DNA from: Vibrio gangliei
GTDB lineage: Bacteria > Pseudomonadota > Gammaproteobacteria > Enterobacterales > Vibrionaceae
Length of the DNA: 64,000 bases
Assembly (NCBI RefSeq): GCF_026001925.1
Contig: NZ_AP021869.1
Coordinates: 1,860,001-1,924,000, forward strand
Direction of reading: 5' to 3'
In this document: one piece after another, positions 18,050 to 25,583 of the stretch
Layout of the letters: each line of letters begins with the position of its first letter
Position numbering within the stretch: position 1 is the stretch's first letter
Translations under genes and position numbers: made by a program
Notes under the pieces: generated by a model
What the model was told of the DNA's origin: nothing
Databases searched by the model: none
The model's input: only the letters and a program-made list of their open reading frames with translations

Positions 18050-18538
18050 GCGTGCTAGACGGTAACGCCTTACCGTACCCTCACTGTCATCTGTGTAGTT
18101 ACCGAGATATTCACCACCACAGTTTTCGATGACCTTTTGAGATGCGGGATTGTCAATTGAGCAAGTAACAATGACTGAGTCAGAGACAACGTGATCTCGC
18201 ACCCAAGCAAGCAGAAATGAGGCTACACCCTTACCACGAGCTGACGGTCTAGTTTCGTAGCCGACATGACCAATGACATTTTCTACGTTGGCATTAGTAC
18301 CTTTGCGAACTCGGATTGCGCCTAAAATTTCAGAGTTCGATACACAGTAGTAAGTTGTGCTGGGTAAATATCCGTTTGGTAACTCGGAAGTTGCCTTAGA
18401 ACGTTCGATCAAACCTGACAAATAAGCTGTTGGATTTTGCTCTACACCCGAATATTTTGGGATACCCGAATCTAAGCATTCTTTCGCATAACTCACTAAT
18501 ATTGGAGCCAAATCAGGATTGGCCTCAACCACTTCCAT
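17999..18538 (-). CDS. Cassette 17: GNAT acetyltransferase with attC-encoded C-terminal tail
   Basis: The acetyltransferase core is clear: RPSARGKGVASFLLAWV (acetyl-CoA loop) and CSIDNPASQKVIENCGGEYLG. I prefer the ATG at 18538, which follows AGGAAAA; an ATG at 18553 lies farther upstream. The natural stop would be the TAA in the attC core ACATAAC, giving a protein ending RLART. Loss of one base there turns the core into ACATAC, and translation runs on into attC for about 15 residues (YKAFKRDSQRLAVLV). Upstream, the attC that should separate this cassette from cassette 16 is nearly gone. Function of the tail is doubtful. Confidence 0.85.
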   Translation of the reverse strand: MEVVEANPDLAPILVSYAKECLDSGIPKYSGVEQNPTAYLSGLIERSKATSELPNGYLPSTTYYCVSNSEILGAIRVRKGTNANVENVIGHVGYETRPSARGKGVASFLLAWVRDHVVSDSVIVTCSIDNPASQKVIENCGGEYLGNYTDDSEGTVRRYRLARTYKAFKRDSQRLAVLV

Positions 18539-18557
18539 GTCGATTTTCCTCATAAGC

Positions 18558-18577
18558 ACATAAACAGTTTGTTATGC
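18558..18577 (-). repeat. Collapsed attC remnant between cassettes 16 and 17
   Basis: Only ACATAA, ACAG and TTTGTTATGC remain, i.e. the outermost bases of both ends of a VCR-like attC. In intact neighbours (for example 30103-30228) the same ends are about 110 bp apart. An internal deletion joined them at a short A-A match. Confidence 0.8.
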
Positions 18578-18578
18578 G

Positions 18579-19004
18579 TTACTTTCCATCTGACAGCACA
18601 GAAATTCTTTGTAAATCTCTGCTCGGAAAATCAGGATCTACATACACGTACATACGACTTATTAATTTTCCACTAAACTCAAATACACTACAAAAACGAC
18701 CAGTGGACACATTGTTGTCTGGCCAGGAAGTACCGTCACTCATTACACCTCCTTCCTGTCCTTCAACAATAACCTTGTTTCCAGCTGTTGTTATTTGAAA
18801 ACCGTTTATGTCGTGCCAGATACTGTTCAATGAGCTACCAATTCTATTGCCAAACTCCACTAAGGCATTCTTTCCTTTCGCCTGTCCAAATTTAGGAAAG
18901 AAAAAATCAACATCCTCTGAAAATAGATCCAGATAACTAGGATCACCCGCATCTACTTTCTCGAAATACTTAACTACTAGCTCAACTAAATCGTCTTTTT
19001 CCAT
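18579..19004 (-). CDS. Cassette 16: SnoaL/NTF2-like protein
   Basis: This protein of about 141 aa has the cone-shaped SnoaL/NTF2-like pattern: VVKYFEKVDAGDPSYLDLFSEDVDFFFPKFG at the start and RMYVYVDPDFPSRDLQRI at the end. Such proteins are small isomerases, hydrolases or ligand-binding proteins. I chose the ATG at 19004; another ATG six codons upstream (19022) cannot be excluded. Because its attC is deleted, this cassette is now fused to cassette 17 as one mobile unit, if it moves at all. Confidence 0.78.
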   Translation of the reverse strand: MEKDDLVELVVKYFEKVDAGDPSYLDLFSEDVDFFFPKFGQAKGKNALVEFGNRIGSSLNSIWHDINGFQITTAGNKVIVEGQEGGVMSDGTSWPDNNVSTGRFCSVFEFSGKLISRMYVYVDPDFPSRDLQRISVLSDGK

Positions 19005-19033
19005 AATTATTCTTACATCCATATTACTCTGAC

Positions 19034-19142
19034 GCATAACGCCACGTTAAGGCGTGACGCGATGTGTGCCAAACTTGAGCGAAGCGAAACTGGCACGCGT
19101 TGCGGAATCGCTCTTGAACGCTTTTGTTATGCGTAGTTTGTT
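19034..19142 (-). repeat. attC site of cassette 15
   Basis: GTTATGC (19136-19142) and GCATAAC (19034-19040) bound a 109-bp site with inner boxes TTAAGGCGTGACGC and GCGTTGCGGAATCG. Confidence 0.9.
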
Positions 19143-19447
19143 TAGCCAAGCACAGGTCTAAAAAAGCTACGCTCATAGCTAACAATGCAGTCCACTTTAT
19201 CAGCAAATTCGAAAGCTTTAATACATTCAGGATCATTTAGAGACTTATTGCGATAGTCTTCATAAGCTGACAAACTTTCAAACGTAAAAAGTGCCAAAGC
19301 TACATTGTTTGCGCCTTCGGATGGAAGAAAGTAGCCATTATGTTGACCACCAAATTTCTCAACAAGTGGAATCCACATTTTCGCGTATTCTTCGAACTCT
19401 TTAGCCTTCTTTGGATCTATTACATACCTGACATAGCAAGTGATCAT
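19142..19447 (-). CDS. Cassette 15: NIPSNAP-family protein
   Basis: This 101-aa protein has the ferredoxin-like NIPSNAP pattern: MITCYVRYVIDPKKAKEF at the start, WIPLVEKFGGQHNGYFLPSEG in the middle and SYERSFFRPV at the end. It is a frequent type of integron cassette product; its role is not established. The ATG at 19447 follows GAAGGAATT. The IS1111-type copy lies directly upstream, separating this cassette from cassette 14. Confidence 0.85.
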   Translation of the reverse strand: MITCYVRYVIDPKKAKEFEEYAKMWIPLVEKFGGQHNGYFLPSEGANNVALALFTFESLSAYEDYRNKSLNDPECIKAFEFADKVDCIVSYERSFFRPVLG

Positions 19448-19487
19448 AAATATTAATTCCTTCTAATTACTTAACTTTGTGATCTAC

Positions 19488-19491
19488 GCAT
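19488..19491 (-). repeat. attC site of cassette 14, outer core half (split by IS)
   Basis: GCAT here plus AAC at 21048-21050 would form GCATAAC, exactly the complement of the core GTTATGC that starts cassette 15. The IS sits between them. Confidence 0.85.
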
Positions 19492-19591
19492 AGACATAAT
19501 GACTCCCATGAAGGTGCTAGCCTCCAATATCGTGGGTTAGCTAAGCCAGAGCCATAATTAGTTTGCTAAAGAACTAAATTAGGAGGCTAGC

Positions 19592-20746
19592 ATGAATAAC
19601 GATAGCACTATTTTTATTGGGTTAGATACCCATAAATCCTTCACCCAAGTCGCACTTTTAAAAGATAAACGTGGAGAAGCCCCTTCATCGTACAGTCGTA
19701 TTCAATCAACTAAATCAGCATTTATAAAACTCAGCCAAACACTCCAATCCCAATTTCCTAAAGCTACCCTGAATTTCATTTACGAAGCTGGTCCTTGTGG
19801 ATATTGGATTTATCGATTGCTCACAAGCATTGGACACCAATGCTACATTGTTGCGCCATCTTTAATCCCCAAAGCGCCTGGCGATAAAATCAAAACCGAT
19901 AAAAGAGATGCCGCCAAATTAGCGCGCCTTTTTCGAGCAGATGAACTCAATGCCATCTATGTACCTGAAGCAGAAGATGAAGCTATACGTGATTTATCTC
20001 GCGCACGAGAAACGGCAATGAAAGATTTAAAAGATGCCAAATTCCAACTCAAAGGCTTCTTACTACGAAATAATATTACGGCAACGGTCAAAGATAACTG
20101 GTCTAAAAAACATTTAAGATGGTTAACAGAATTAGTGCTCCCTCATCACAGCCAACAAATTGTGCTGCAAGAGATGATTCAAATCATCTCGGAACGAATG
20201 CAACGATTACAAAGGCTCGATAATGAGCTGCTATATCAAGTTAAAAACTGGCGTTACTACCCTGTTGTAAAAGCGATTCAAGCGATGAGAGGCGTTCGTT
20301 TACTCGTGGCATTAGGAACCATCGCTGAACTGGGGGATTTAAGGCGTTTTGACCACCCGAGAAAGCTCATGTCCTACCTTGGGCTTGTCCCATCTGAGCA
20401 CTCTAGTGGACAAAAACGAAGACAAGGCAGTATTACAAAATGTGGCAATAAACGAGCTCGACGATTATTAGTTGAAAGTGCACATACTTATAAACACAAA
20501 CCCAATATCTCAGCAGAGCTGCAAATACGACAAGAAGACTTATCAAAAGAAATTATTGATATTGCTTGGCAAGCTCAGCTTCGGTTATGTCGGCGCTACC
20601 AACGATTAATGTTTTTAGGAAAGCACCGCAGTGTCGTCGTCACAGCGATAGCCCGTGAAATGGTCGCATTTATTTGGGCGATTGCTCGGGAGGTGGTAAT
20701 CATACCGATTGATCCACGCCAAAGAATATCAAGGTTACCAGTATGA
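19592..20746 (+). CDS. IS110/IS1111-family transposase, copy 1
   Basis: This 384-aa DEDD recombinase has an N-terminal RuvC-like domain with acidic residues D12 (IFIGLDTHK), E65 (IYEAGPCGYW), D103 and D106 (KTDKRDAAKLARL), and a C-terminal Transposase_20 domain with the serine-containing stretch YLGLVPSEHSSGQKRRQGSI followed by TKCGNKRARRLL. In the IS110 family this pair of domains recombines DNA under guidance of an element-encoded RNA. A good AGGAGG precedes the ATG. The frame is intact. Confidence 0.95.
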   Translation: MNNDSTIFIGLDTHKSFTQVALLKDKRGEAPSSYSRIQSTKSAFIKLSQTLQSQFPKATLNFIYEAGPCGYWIYRLLTSIGHQCYIVAPSLIPKAPGDKIKTDKRDAAKLARLFRADELNAIYVPEAEDEAIRDLSRARETAMKDLKDAKFQLKGFLLRNNITATVKDNWSKKHLRWLTELVLPHHSQQIVLQEMIQIISERMQRLQRLDNELLYQVKNWRYYPVVKAIQAMRGVRLLVALGTIAELGDLRRFDHPRKLMSYLGLVPSEHSSGQKRRQGSITKCGNKRARRLLVESAHTYKHKPNISAELQIRQEDLSKEIIDIAWQAQLRLCRRYQRLMFLGKHRSVVVTAIAREMVAFIWAIAREVVIIPIDPRQRISRLPV

Positions 20747-20757
20747 ATAATAAATTA

Positions 20758-20970
20758 GTGTTAGCGCAACGCATTAAGCATCGGGTGTGGCATAAACTCC
20801 GACGGCGTTAGGATGGCAATAGCCTAACGGCTATTGAACCACGAGCATAGACTGCAGACAGGTGCCACGACGGAATAAGTAAGGTAAGCTCTGCTCACTT
20901 TAGAGTGAGTAATCTACGAATACCAGCATGATAACCGACGAAAGTACTTGCTTGAGCAATGCGTTAACAC
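20758..20970 (+). ncRNA. Candidate seekRNA/bridge RNA of IS1111-type element, copy 1
   Basis: The 300-bp region after the transposase is non-coding and structured. Imperfect complementary ends (GTGTTAGCGCAACGCATTAAGC at 20758-20779, read in pieces, with TGCTTGAGCAATGCGTTAACAC at 20949-20970) close a domain holding two strong hairpins: CAATAGCC-TAAC-GGCTATTG (20817-20836) and CTCACT-TTAG-AGTGAG (20894-20909). GGCGTTA (20804-20810) is complementary to TAACGCC, the sequence at the attC insertion point, and GCAT (20845-20848) repeats the left flank. Known IS1111 elements encode such a guide RNA at this place; the exact ends are my estimate. Confidence 0.6.
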
Positions 20971-21047
20971 TATCTCTTTTTTAAAGAAAAATGCCCAAAA
21001 TAACTGGGTAGAATTTTTGCGCTCTACTTGACAGTGGGAGTCATACC

Positions 21048-21163
21048 AACGCCCAATTAAGGTGTGAGCCACGCTACCACGACACTCAATTTGGACACCG
21101 TAAACACTAAACTAAACCCAAAAATGCCAAGCGTGGTGAATCACTCTTAAATGTTTGTTAGGT
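21048..21163 (-). repeat. attC site of cassette 14, main part
   Basis: From AAC at 21048 to core GTTAGGT at 21157-21163, a VCR-like site. Its outer core GCATAAC is split by the IS (GCAT at 19488-19491). Confidence 0.88.
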
Positions 21164-21164
21164 G

Positions 21165-21662
21165 CTAGCCCCCAACTCTTCTTGAAGGCTCTAATTGATG
21201 AAGATAGCGTGTAAATGTGTCTTTAGGACGCTCTAGATTGTTTTCTGCTAGTACCCTAGATGCCATACCACGGTGGTTACTGCCATGAGTTAACAAATGG
21301 AGCAGAATCTCTTCGATTGACATCTGCCCTGTGTCACCATCAATAAACTTAAATGAAACAACTCTTTTTAGATCTTCTTTGGTTGCAGCGCACACATACT
21401 GAACTAACCATGAGTCGTTTTGATTCATTGTCTCTCGAAGCTCCGATATTGTTGGAGTCTCAACGGTATTGTCACCACTATATTTTTCAGGCTCACCCAT
21501 AATTCGACTGATGAAGAGACTATCAACGACTGTTGTATGGTTTAAGATTCTAACGAAAAAGGTAGCATCACTTTCTGGAAGTATTGAGAACTGTTGTTCT
21601 CCAATATCAAGCAATTCGTTATTTGCCCACTTTTTATATTGAAATGCCTTAGAAAAGTCCAT
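21165..21662 (-). CDS. Cassette 14: DinB-fold (damage-inducible type) helical-bundle protein
   Basis: This 165-aa protein belongs to the DinB/YfiT-like superfamily of metal-binding four-helix bundles (unrelated to polymerase IV despite the name): KWANNELLD near the start, ILNHTTVVDSLFISRIMG in helix 2 and LLHLLTHGSNHRGMASRVL, with the histidines usually involved in metal binding. Relatives include bacillithiol- and mycothiol-dependent transferases; Vibrio versions are uncharacterised. The start at 21662 follows GGAG; a longer frame begins inside attC and is unlikely. Confidence 0.82.
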   Translation of the reverse strand: MDFSKAFQYKKWANNELLDIGEQQFSILPESDATFFVRILNHTTVVDSLFISRIMGEPEKYSGDNTVETPTISELRETMNQNDSWLVQYVCAATKEDLKRVVSFKFIDGDTGQMSIEEILLHLLTHGSNHRGMASRVLAENNLERPKDTFTRYLHQLEPSRRVGG

Positions 21663-21708
21663 TTTTTCTCCATTGTTGTTCATTTGAGAGCTGAAGAGCT
21701 CAAGCTGC

Positions 21709-21834
21709 ACCTAACGCCCTGTTAAGGTGTGAGCAACGCAATACAGACGCCACCGCATAACACCTTAAACACTAAAACCAACGCATAGTAAAAATGCCAC
21801 GCGTTGCGAATCCCTCTTGAGCAGTTTGTTATGT
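21709..21834 (-). repeat. attC site of cassette 13
   Basis: GTTATGT (21828-21834) and ACCTAAC (21709-21715) bound a 126-bp VCR-like site, closely resembling that of cassette 2. Confidence 0.9.
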
Positions 21835-21839
21835 GCGTA

Positions 21840-22268
21840 CTAAACGTTGCCACTGTTAGAAGAATTGAAAGAAAACATACGAACTTCGTCGCGAGGAAAC
21901 CAACCTAGTTTTTCGTAGAAAGACTGCGCATTAATGTTATCATTTGCGACAAATAGATGCGTTTTGGCTATGCCTGCTTTCGATAGAGCTTCCACTGCTG
22001 ACGATATGAGCTTTGCACCAACACCTTTACCTCGAAAAGTCGAATCAACAGCCAGATGCTGCACATAACCTCGACGACCATCAGTCCCAACTAAAATAGC
22101 ACCTATAATATCGTCACCATCCAATGCAACGAAGCTAAGGTTTGGATTGCGTTTTAGGTACTTACCTATGTTTTCCTTTGAATCTGCATCTCGTAACAAC
22201 ATCGCTTCTGTTGTTGACCACAAGCCTATTACTTGCGAGTAATCTGAGATATCCATTTCTCTTATCAC
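21840..22268 (-). CDS. Cassette 13: GNAT-family acetyltransferase
   Basis: The product is about 142 aa, beginning MIREMDISDYSQVIGLW from a GTG at 22268 that follows AGGAAAA at good spacing; an upstream GTG at 22289 lies in the attC core. It shows VDSTFRGKGVGAKLISSAVEAL, the acetyl-CoA binding segment, and FYEKLGWFPRDEVRMF at the end, both typical of the small GNAT enzymes that acetylate amines. Substrate unknown. Confidence 0.88.
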   Translation of the reverse strand: MIREMDISDYSQVIGLWSTTEAMLLRDADSKENIGKYLKRNPNLSFVALDGDDIIGAILVGTDGRRGYVQHLAVDSTFRGKGVGAKLISSAVEALSKAGIAKTHLFVANDNINAQSFYEKLGWFPRDEVRMFSFNSSNSGNV

Positions 22269-22287
22269 TACCGATTTTCCTCTGAGC

Positions 22288-22416
22288 ACATAACGCCCGC
22301 CTAAGGGGCTGGCAATGCATTAACACAAAACTCAAACACAACAACCGTAACCACTTCGGCTCAATGGGACTGGACACGCCGCGCGTTGACAGTCCCTCTT
22401 GAGGCGTTTGTTAGCA
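22288..22416 (-). repeat. attC site of cassette 12, V. cholerae VCR type
   Basis: GTTAGCA (22410-22416) and ACATAAC (22288-22294) bound a 129-bp site that, unlike its neighbours, reads like the classical V. cholerae repeat: CGCCTAAGGGGCTGGCAATGC, AACACAACAACCG and CTCAATGGGACTGGACACGCC. Confidence 0.9.
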
Positions 22417-23052
22417 TTTTTGCTGAAGATTAGCGCACATCATTGAAGCGATGGTTTGCGAATTGGTATCACTTTTCGATGATAGACCATCGACAACACC
22501 TTTTTGATTTATCTCTGACTGGTTCTGACTCAACTTCCACTTACCACTGAGGGAGTCTATGGCAATTTCAATACCAACTACCGCTGATAGCATATTCTGA
22601 ATATATGATTCAGGAGCGTCCGACATCGACCACGGAATTACCTGCTCTCTCTCATGCTCGGAAGTTAACTGCTCAAGAATTCCAACTATCCACTGAGGAT
22701 CATGAATGAACCGTATTTTTCCTTTCACATGTACAACAACATAATTCCACGTGGGAACAGCCTTACCATTTTCTTTCTTAGTCGGATAATTGTTCGGGGA
22801 TATATAGGTGTTGGGGCCATTAAAAATCACTAGTGCTTCGGATAGTGGCTCCGTGGTTTGCCAAAGTGAGTTAGCCTTAGCTATATGCCCTTTTAAATAT
22901 AATTCCCCATCCAATTCCATCAGACATAACGGAAGATGATTAGCATCAATCCCCGACTCAGATAAAGTAATGATTGTTGCGAATGGATATTCGCGTATCA
23001 ACCCCACGAGTTCTTCAATATTTTCCTGTTTAAACTTCCTTGGAATATACAA
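22411..23052 (-). CDS. Cassette 12: FMN-binding PaiB-family protein
   Basis: The 213-aa product resembles PaiB, annotated as an FMN-binding negative regulator in Bacillus and built like a split-barrel flavin protein: YIPRKFKQENIEELVGLIREYPFATIITL at the start and VPTWNYVVVHVKGKIRFI in the middle. The start I prefer is TTG at 23052, directly after AGGAGAG and matching the usual MYIP beginning; the longer frame runs into attC. In bacteria PaiB often pairs with an acetyltransferase (PaiA); here the next cassette is a GNAT, but the two are separately mobile. Confidence 0.85.
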   Translation of the reverse strand: MYIPRKFKQENIEELVGLIREYPFATIITLSESGIDANHLPLCLMELDGELYLKGHIAKANSLWQTTEPLSEALVIFNGPNTYISPNNYPTKKENGKAVPTWNYVVVHVKGKIRFIHDPQWIVGILEQLTSEHEREQVIPWSMSDAPESYIQNMLSAVVGIEIAIDSLSGKWKLSQNQSEINQKGVVDGLSSKSDTNSQTIASMMCANLQQKC

Positions 23053-23067
23053 ATTTCTCTCCTTGAA

Positions 23068-23194
23068 TGCTAACGCTTTGTTAAGGGGCGCAGCAACGCA
23101 ATAAATGACTGTCTGCACAACACCTTAAACACTGAACTCACTGCATACTATAAATGCCACGCGTTGCAAGTCCCACTTTAACAACTTGTTAGCC
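23068..23194 (-). repeat. attC site of cassette 11
   Basis: GTTAGCC (23188-23194) and TGCTAAC (23068-23074) bound a 127-bp VCR-like site. Confidence 0.9.
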
Positions 23195-23199
23195 GGATT

Positions 23200-23835
23200 T
23201 TATGGCTTTAAGAATGCCAATTTAGCGCCAAAACTAATAAAAATCACACCTGTTATTGAATTCAGCCATTTTCTAAATTTAATATTACTCGTTGCCTTTT
23301 TAACGCTTGATAGCAACATTACCATCGCCGAAAACCATACAAAATTAATTGTTGCATGCGCACTCACCAAAGCATAAGCATTATATGCGCTATCATTCAC
23401 CGTTAAAAACTGAGGGAAAGCGGCCAAATAAAAAATAGATACTTTGGGATTTAATACATTAGTTAAAAACCCCTCGATATACGCTTTACGAACTGACATC
23501 TCTTTTTGAGAATTTTCACCATTGCTATTCTGTTTTATCTCGCTGACTTTCGATACATTACATAAGGATTTTATTCCTAACCACACCAGATAGGCTGCGC
23601 CGACTATTTTCAATATGTAAAACGCTTCCGTACAATGAAGCAAGAAGACTGAAATACCAAATATTGATAGTGTTCCATGAACATAAAAGGCAGTTACGAA
23701 GCCCCAAACATTCGCAAACCCTGCTTTACGACCAGAAAGTGAAACAGTTTTAGCAATAAGAAAGCCATTTGGTCCAGGCGAAATCACTAACAACGTAGCG
23801 ACTATAATAAATGTCAATATATTATGTAATTCCAT
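23200..23835 (-). CDS. Cassette 11: LysE/RhtB-family exporter
   Basis: This 211-aa inner-membrane protein has the LysE family pattern of six segments: ILTFIIVATLLVISPGPNGFLIAKTV at the start, IVGAAYLVWLGIKSL in the middle, and the cytosolic loop followed by GFLTNVLNPKVSIFYLAAFPQFL. Relatives export amino acids such as lysine, threonine or homoserine, or small toxic metabolites. The ATG at 23835 follows AAGGAATT. Two LysE cassettes exist in this array and a third LysE gene lies at 39347, each with different sequence. Confidence 0.9.
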   Translation of the reverse strand: MELHNILTFIIVATLLVISPGPNGFLIAKTVSLSGRKAGFANVWGFVTAFYVHGTLSIFGISVFLLHCTEAFYILKIVGAAYLVWLGIKSLCNVSKVSEIKQNSNGENSQKEMSVRKAYIEGFLTNVLNPKVSIFYLAAFPQFLTVNDSAYNAYALVSAHATINFVWFSAMVMLLSSVKKATSNIKFRKWLNSITGVIFISFGAKLAFLKP

Positions 23836-23883
23836 ATAAATTAAATTCCTTTTTTATTGATTGACTTCAATGTCGATAAAGAC

Positions 23884-23976
23884 GGCTAACGCCCGGCTTT
23901 GGGGCGGACTTGTAGCCGCGCAGCGGCGAAAAGGCCGTCCCAGCCCCGAAGGGGTGACAACAGCCGTTTGTTATGT
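23884..23976 (-). repeat. attC site of cassette 10
   Basis: GTTATGT (23970-23976) and GGCTAAC (23884-23890) bound a 93-bp GC-rich site, of a type found outside Vibrio. Confidence 0.88.
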
Positions 23977-23991
23977 GATGTGAAGCCAAAG

Positions 23992-24210
23992 CTAAACACC
24001 GGCTTTGACCATATCTTTGATCTTTATTGCTTTTTCGAAGTGATCCAATTTGTGAGTTTCTATCCACCACCGAGCCGCTTCCATGAGAACCTCCGGCTGA
24101 TCGTTTTTGTTCTTAAAAAATGCGTAAAACGAAAGCCCCACCGCCGCGCCTTTTTTCTCTATTTTTAGATCACATACTTCGATAATCTTTTCTCTAAGTT
24201 CTTTCCGCAA
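23992..24210 (-). CDS. Cassette 10: small conserved cassette protein, unknown function
   Basis: This 72-aa protein begins MRKELREKIIEVCDLKIEKKG and is charged and mostly helical, with no membrane segment or known catalytic motif. The start is TTG at 24210 after GAAGGAA. It shares the GC-rich type of attC with cassettes 8 and 9. I do not recognise the family with confidence. Confidence 0.65.
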   Translation of the reverse strand: MRKELREKIIEVCDLKIEKKGAAVGLSFYAFFKNKNDQPEVLMEAARWWIETHKLDHFEKAIKIKDMVKAGV

Positions 24211-24236
24211 AGCAGTATTCCTTCGTTGGGCTGATC

Positions 24237-24312
24237 ACATAACGTTTGGCTAAGGGGCGGGCTTTAGCCCGTCCCAGTGAGCGAAGCGAACGATTTGAGC
24301 CAGTTGTTAGCT
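24237..24312 (-). repeat. attC site of cassette 9
   Basis: GTTAGCT (24306-24312) and ACATAAC (24237-24243) bound a 76-bp site; the centre GGGCGGGCTTTAGCCCGTCCC is strongly self-complementary. Confidence 0.88.
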
Positions 24313-24666
24313 GGCGGTTTTGCTGTGGTGGTAGTAAAGGTAGGCTAGCCCAATAGGGGCAATAAATATTGCAAAGCTCCAGCAAAGCAGCATTGTAAAT
24401 ATTTTCACGATGATCATGAGTATGGCATTTACAAAGAACACGTTATTTCCCATGATAAAGCCGACAACGCTCTCATAGACAAAACGCGAGTAAGGATAAA
24501 GAAGTGTGTTGATTGCAAGCAGCGCAATCATGCTGAATTGAATAGGCTTTCCACCGTTGATTACTACATAAATTATCAGGGCTGCAAATAGGGATCCAAA
24601 GAATAATTGGCGGATATAGTATTGAGCGGAAAGGCCGCCAAAGGTTTTTTTGATTATTTCTTGCAT
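24307..24666 (-). CDS. Cassette 9: small membrane protein
   Basis: This 119-aa protein has three or four hydrophobic segments: LFFGSLFAALIIYVVI, FSMIALLAINTLLYPYS, VFFVNAILMIIVKIFTMLLCW and FAIFIAPIGLAYLYYH. The ATG at 24666 follows GGAGAAAA. No known domain is apparent. Its stop codon lies in the attC core. Confidence 0.7.
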   Translation of the reverse strand: MQEIIKKTFGGLSAQYYIRQLFFGSLFAALIIYVVINGGKPIQFSMIALLAINTLLYPYSRFVYESVVGFIMGNNVFFVNAILMIIVKIFTMLLCWSFAIFIAPIGLAYLYYHHSKTAS

Positions 24667-24718
24667 AATTTTCTCCTTGATTGGATTTTCAGCACTTTCC
24701 GAGGCTGAGGTTTCGTAC

Positions 24719-24788
24719 AGCTAACGCTTGGCTTTGCGGCGTGCCGGAGCGCAGCGTAGGCGCGTCCGCCAACAGCCACTGGTTATAC
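24719..24788 (-). repeat. attC site of cassette 8
   Basis: GTTATAC (24782-24788) and AGCTAAC (24719-24725) bound a 70-bp GC-rich site. Confidence 0.88.
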
Positions 24789-25460
24789 GGACTTTACCAC
24801 CAACATATCAGTAGCACCTTTTTGAAACCGGTAACTAACAGGCTGCAATGAGACATCAATCCCATCGGCAGATAATGCGGTCATTACCTGATCCAAATGC
24901 TTCGAGACCTCTCCGTCTAAGGATACAACTGGAAAGACACGGACTTCGGTCGCCACTCTACATAGCTCCCGCATTGATGCGAGGTGAGTTGCCCCATCCA
25001 CATGGTCGCTGTATAGAAAAAGATAGTGGGAGCAGAGTGCCAAATCGAACTCAGAGTCGGAAAACGGCAGCGAAGGCAAAGACGCTGATACATAACGCCC
25101 TTGCTGACACCCCGCCTCAAAGTCGCCAAGGAACCTCGACATGGCATTCATACGGATCTCGCCAAGATGCTCGACGCTACTCAGTGACTCCCAAATATAC
25201 TTGTCTGCGTCCTGCCGCATCTTAGTCATGATTTCCGGGTACACTTCATCAATCCGGCGACGTATTTCGTTGACCTGAAACTGGTAAACCGGATCACAGG
25301 AAGTGACTTGGCACCCACGGCCTGTTGCCTCTACATTGAAGCTTGCGGGGCCATCACCGCAACCAAGGATACGCTTTTTCAGGTCACTCTCGGATAATCC
25401 GAACATCGCCTGATACTCTTCAAAAGATCGGCCCCACGGGACTACATTGGTTAACTTCAA
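24783..25460 (-). CDS. Cassette 8: SAM-dependent methyltransferase-like protein
   Basis: This 225-aa protein has a class I methyltransferase outline: ILGCGDGPASFNVEATGRGCQVTSCDPVY as motif I and the acidic end of strand 2, FSDSEFDLALCSHYLFLYS as motif IV, and a terminal beta-strand pair. The start is TTG at 25460 after GGAGAG. The gene is markedly richer in GC than its Vibrio-like neighbours, suggesting a foreign donor. The substrate is unknown. IS copy 2 lies directly upstream. Confidence 0.8.
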   Translation of the reverse strand: MKLTNVVPWGRSFEEYQAMFGLSESDLKKRILGCGDGPASFNVEATGRGCQVTSCDPVYQFQVNEIRRRIDEVYPEIMTKMRQDADKYIWESLSSVEHLGEIRMNAMSRFLGDFEAGCQQGRYVSASLPSLPFSDSEFDLALCSHYLFLYSDHVDGATHLASMRELCRVATEVRVFPVVSLDGEVSKHLDQVMTALSADGIDVSLQPVSYRFQKGATDMLVVKSV

Positions 25461-25479
25461 ATCTGACTCTCCTTAGTCT

Positions 25480-25483
25480 GTAT
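25480..25483 (-). repeat. attC site of cassette 7, outer core half (split by IS)
   Basis: GTAT here plus AAC at 27040-27042 would form GTATAAC, the complement of the core GTTATAC of cassette 8. Confidence 0.85.
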
Positions 25484-25583
25484 AGACATAATGACTCCCA
25501 TGAAGGTGCTAGCCTCCAATATCGTGGGTTAGCTAAGCCAGAGCCATAATTAGTTTGCTAAAGAACTAAATTAGGAGGCTAGC

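Larger units (their letters stand above)
19492..21047 (+). mobile_element. IS1111-type (IS110 family) element, copy 1, in an attC core
   Basis: The 1,556-bp element has sub-terminal inverted repeats ATGACTCCCA (19499-19508 and, inverted, 21035-21044), with 7 bp outside on the left (AGACATA) and 3 bp (ACC) on the right, and no target duplication. This and the long non-coding stretch after the transposase are hallmarks of the IS1111 branch. It lies between GCAT and AAC of the attC core, in the opposite orientation to the cassettes. It is identical, as far as I can see, to copy 2 at 25484-27039. Confidence 0.93.

Noticed and set aside
18999..19236. Open frames opposite or overlapping cassette genes and the frames opposite the permease, pepD and nqr genes
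   Set aside because: They are shadows of well-supported genes in other frames and have no family resemblance or ribosome binding site.
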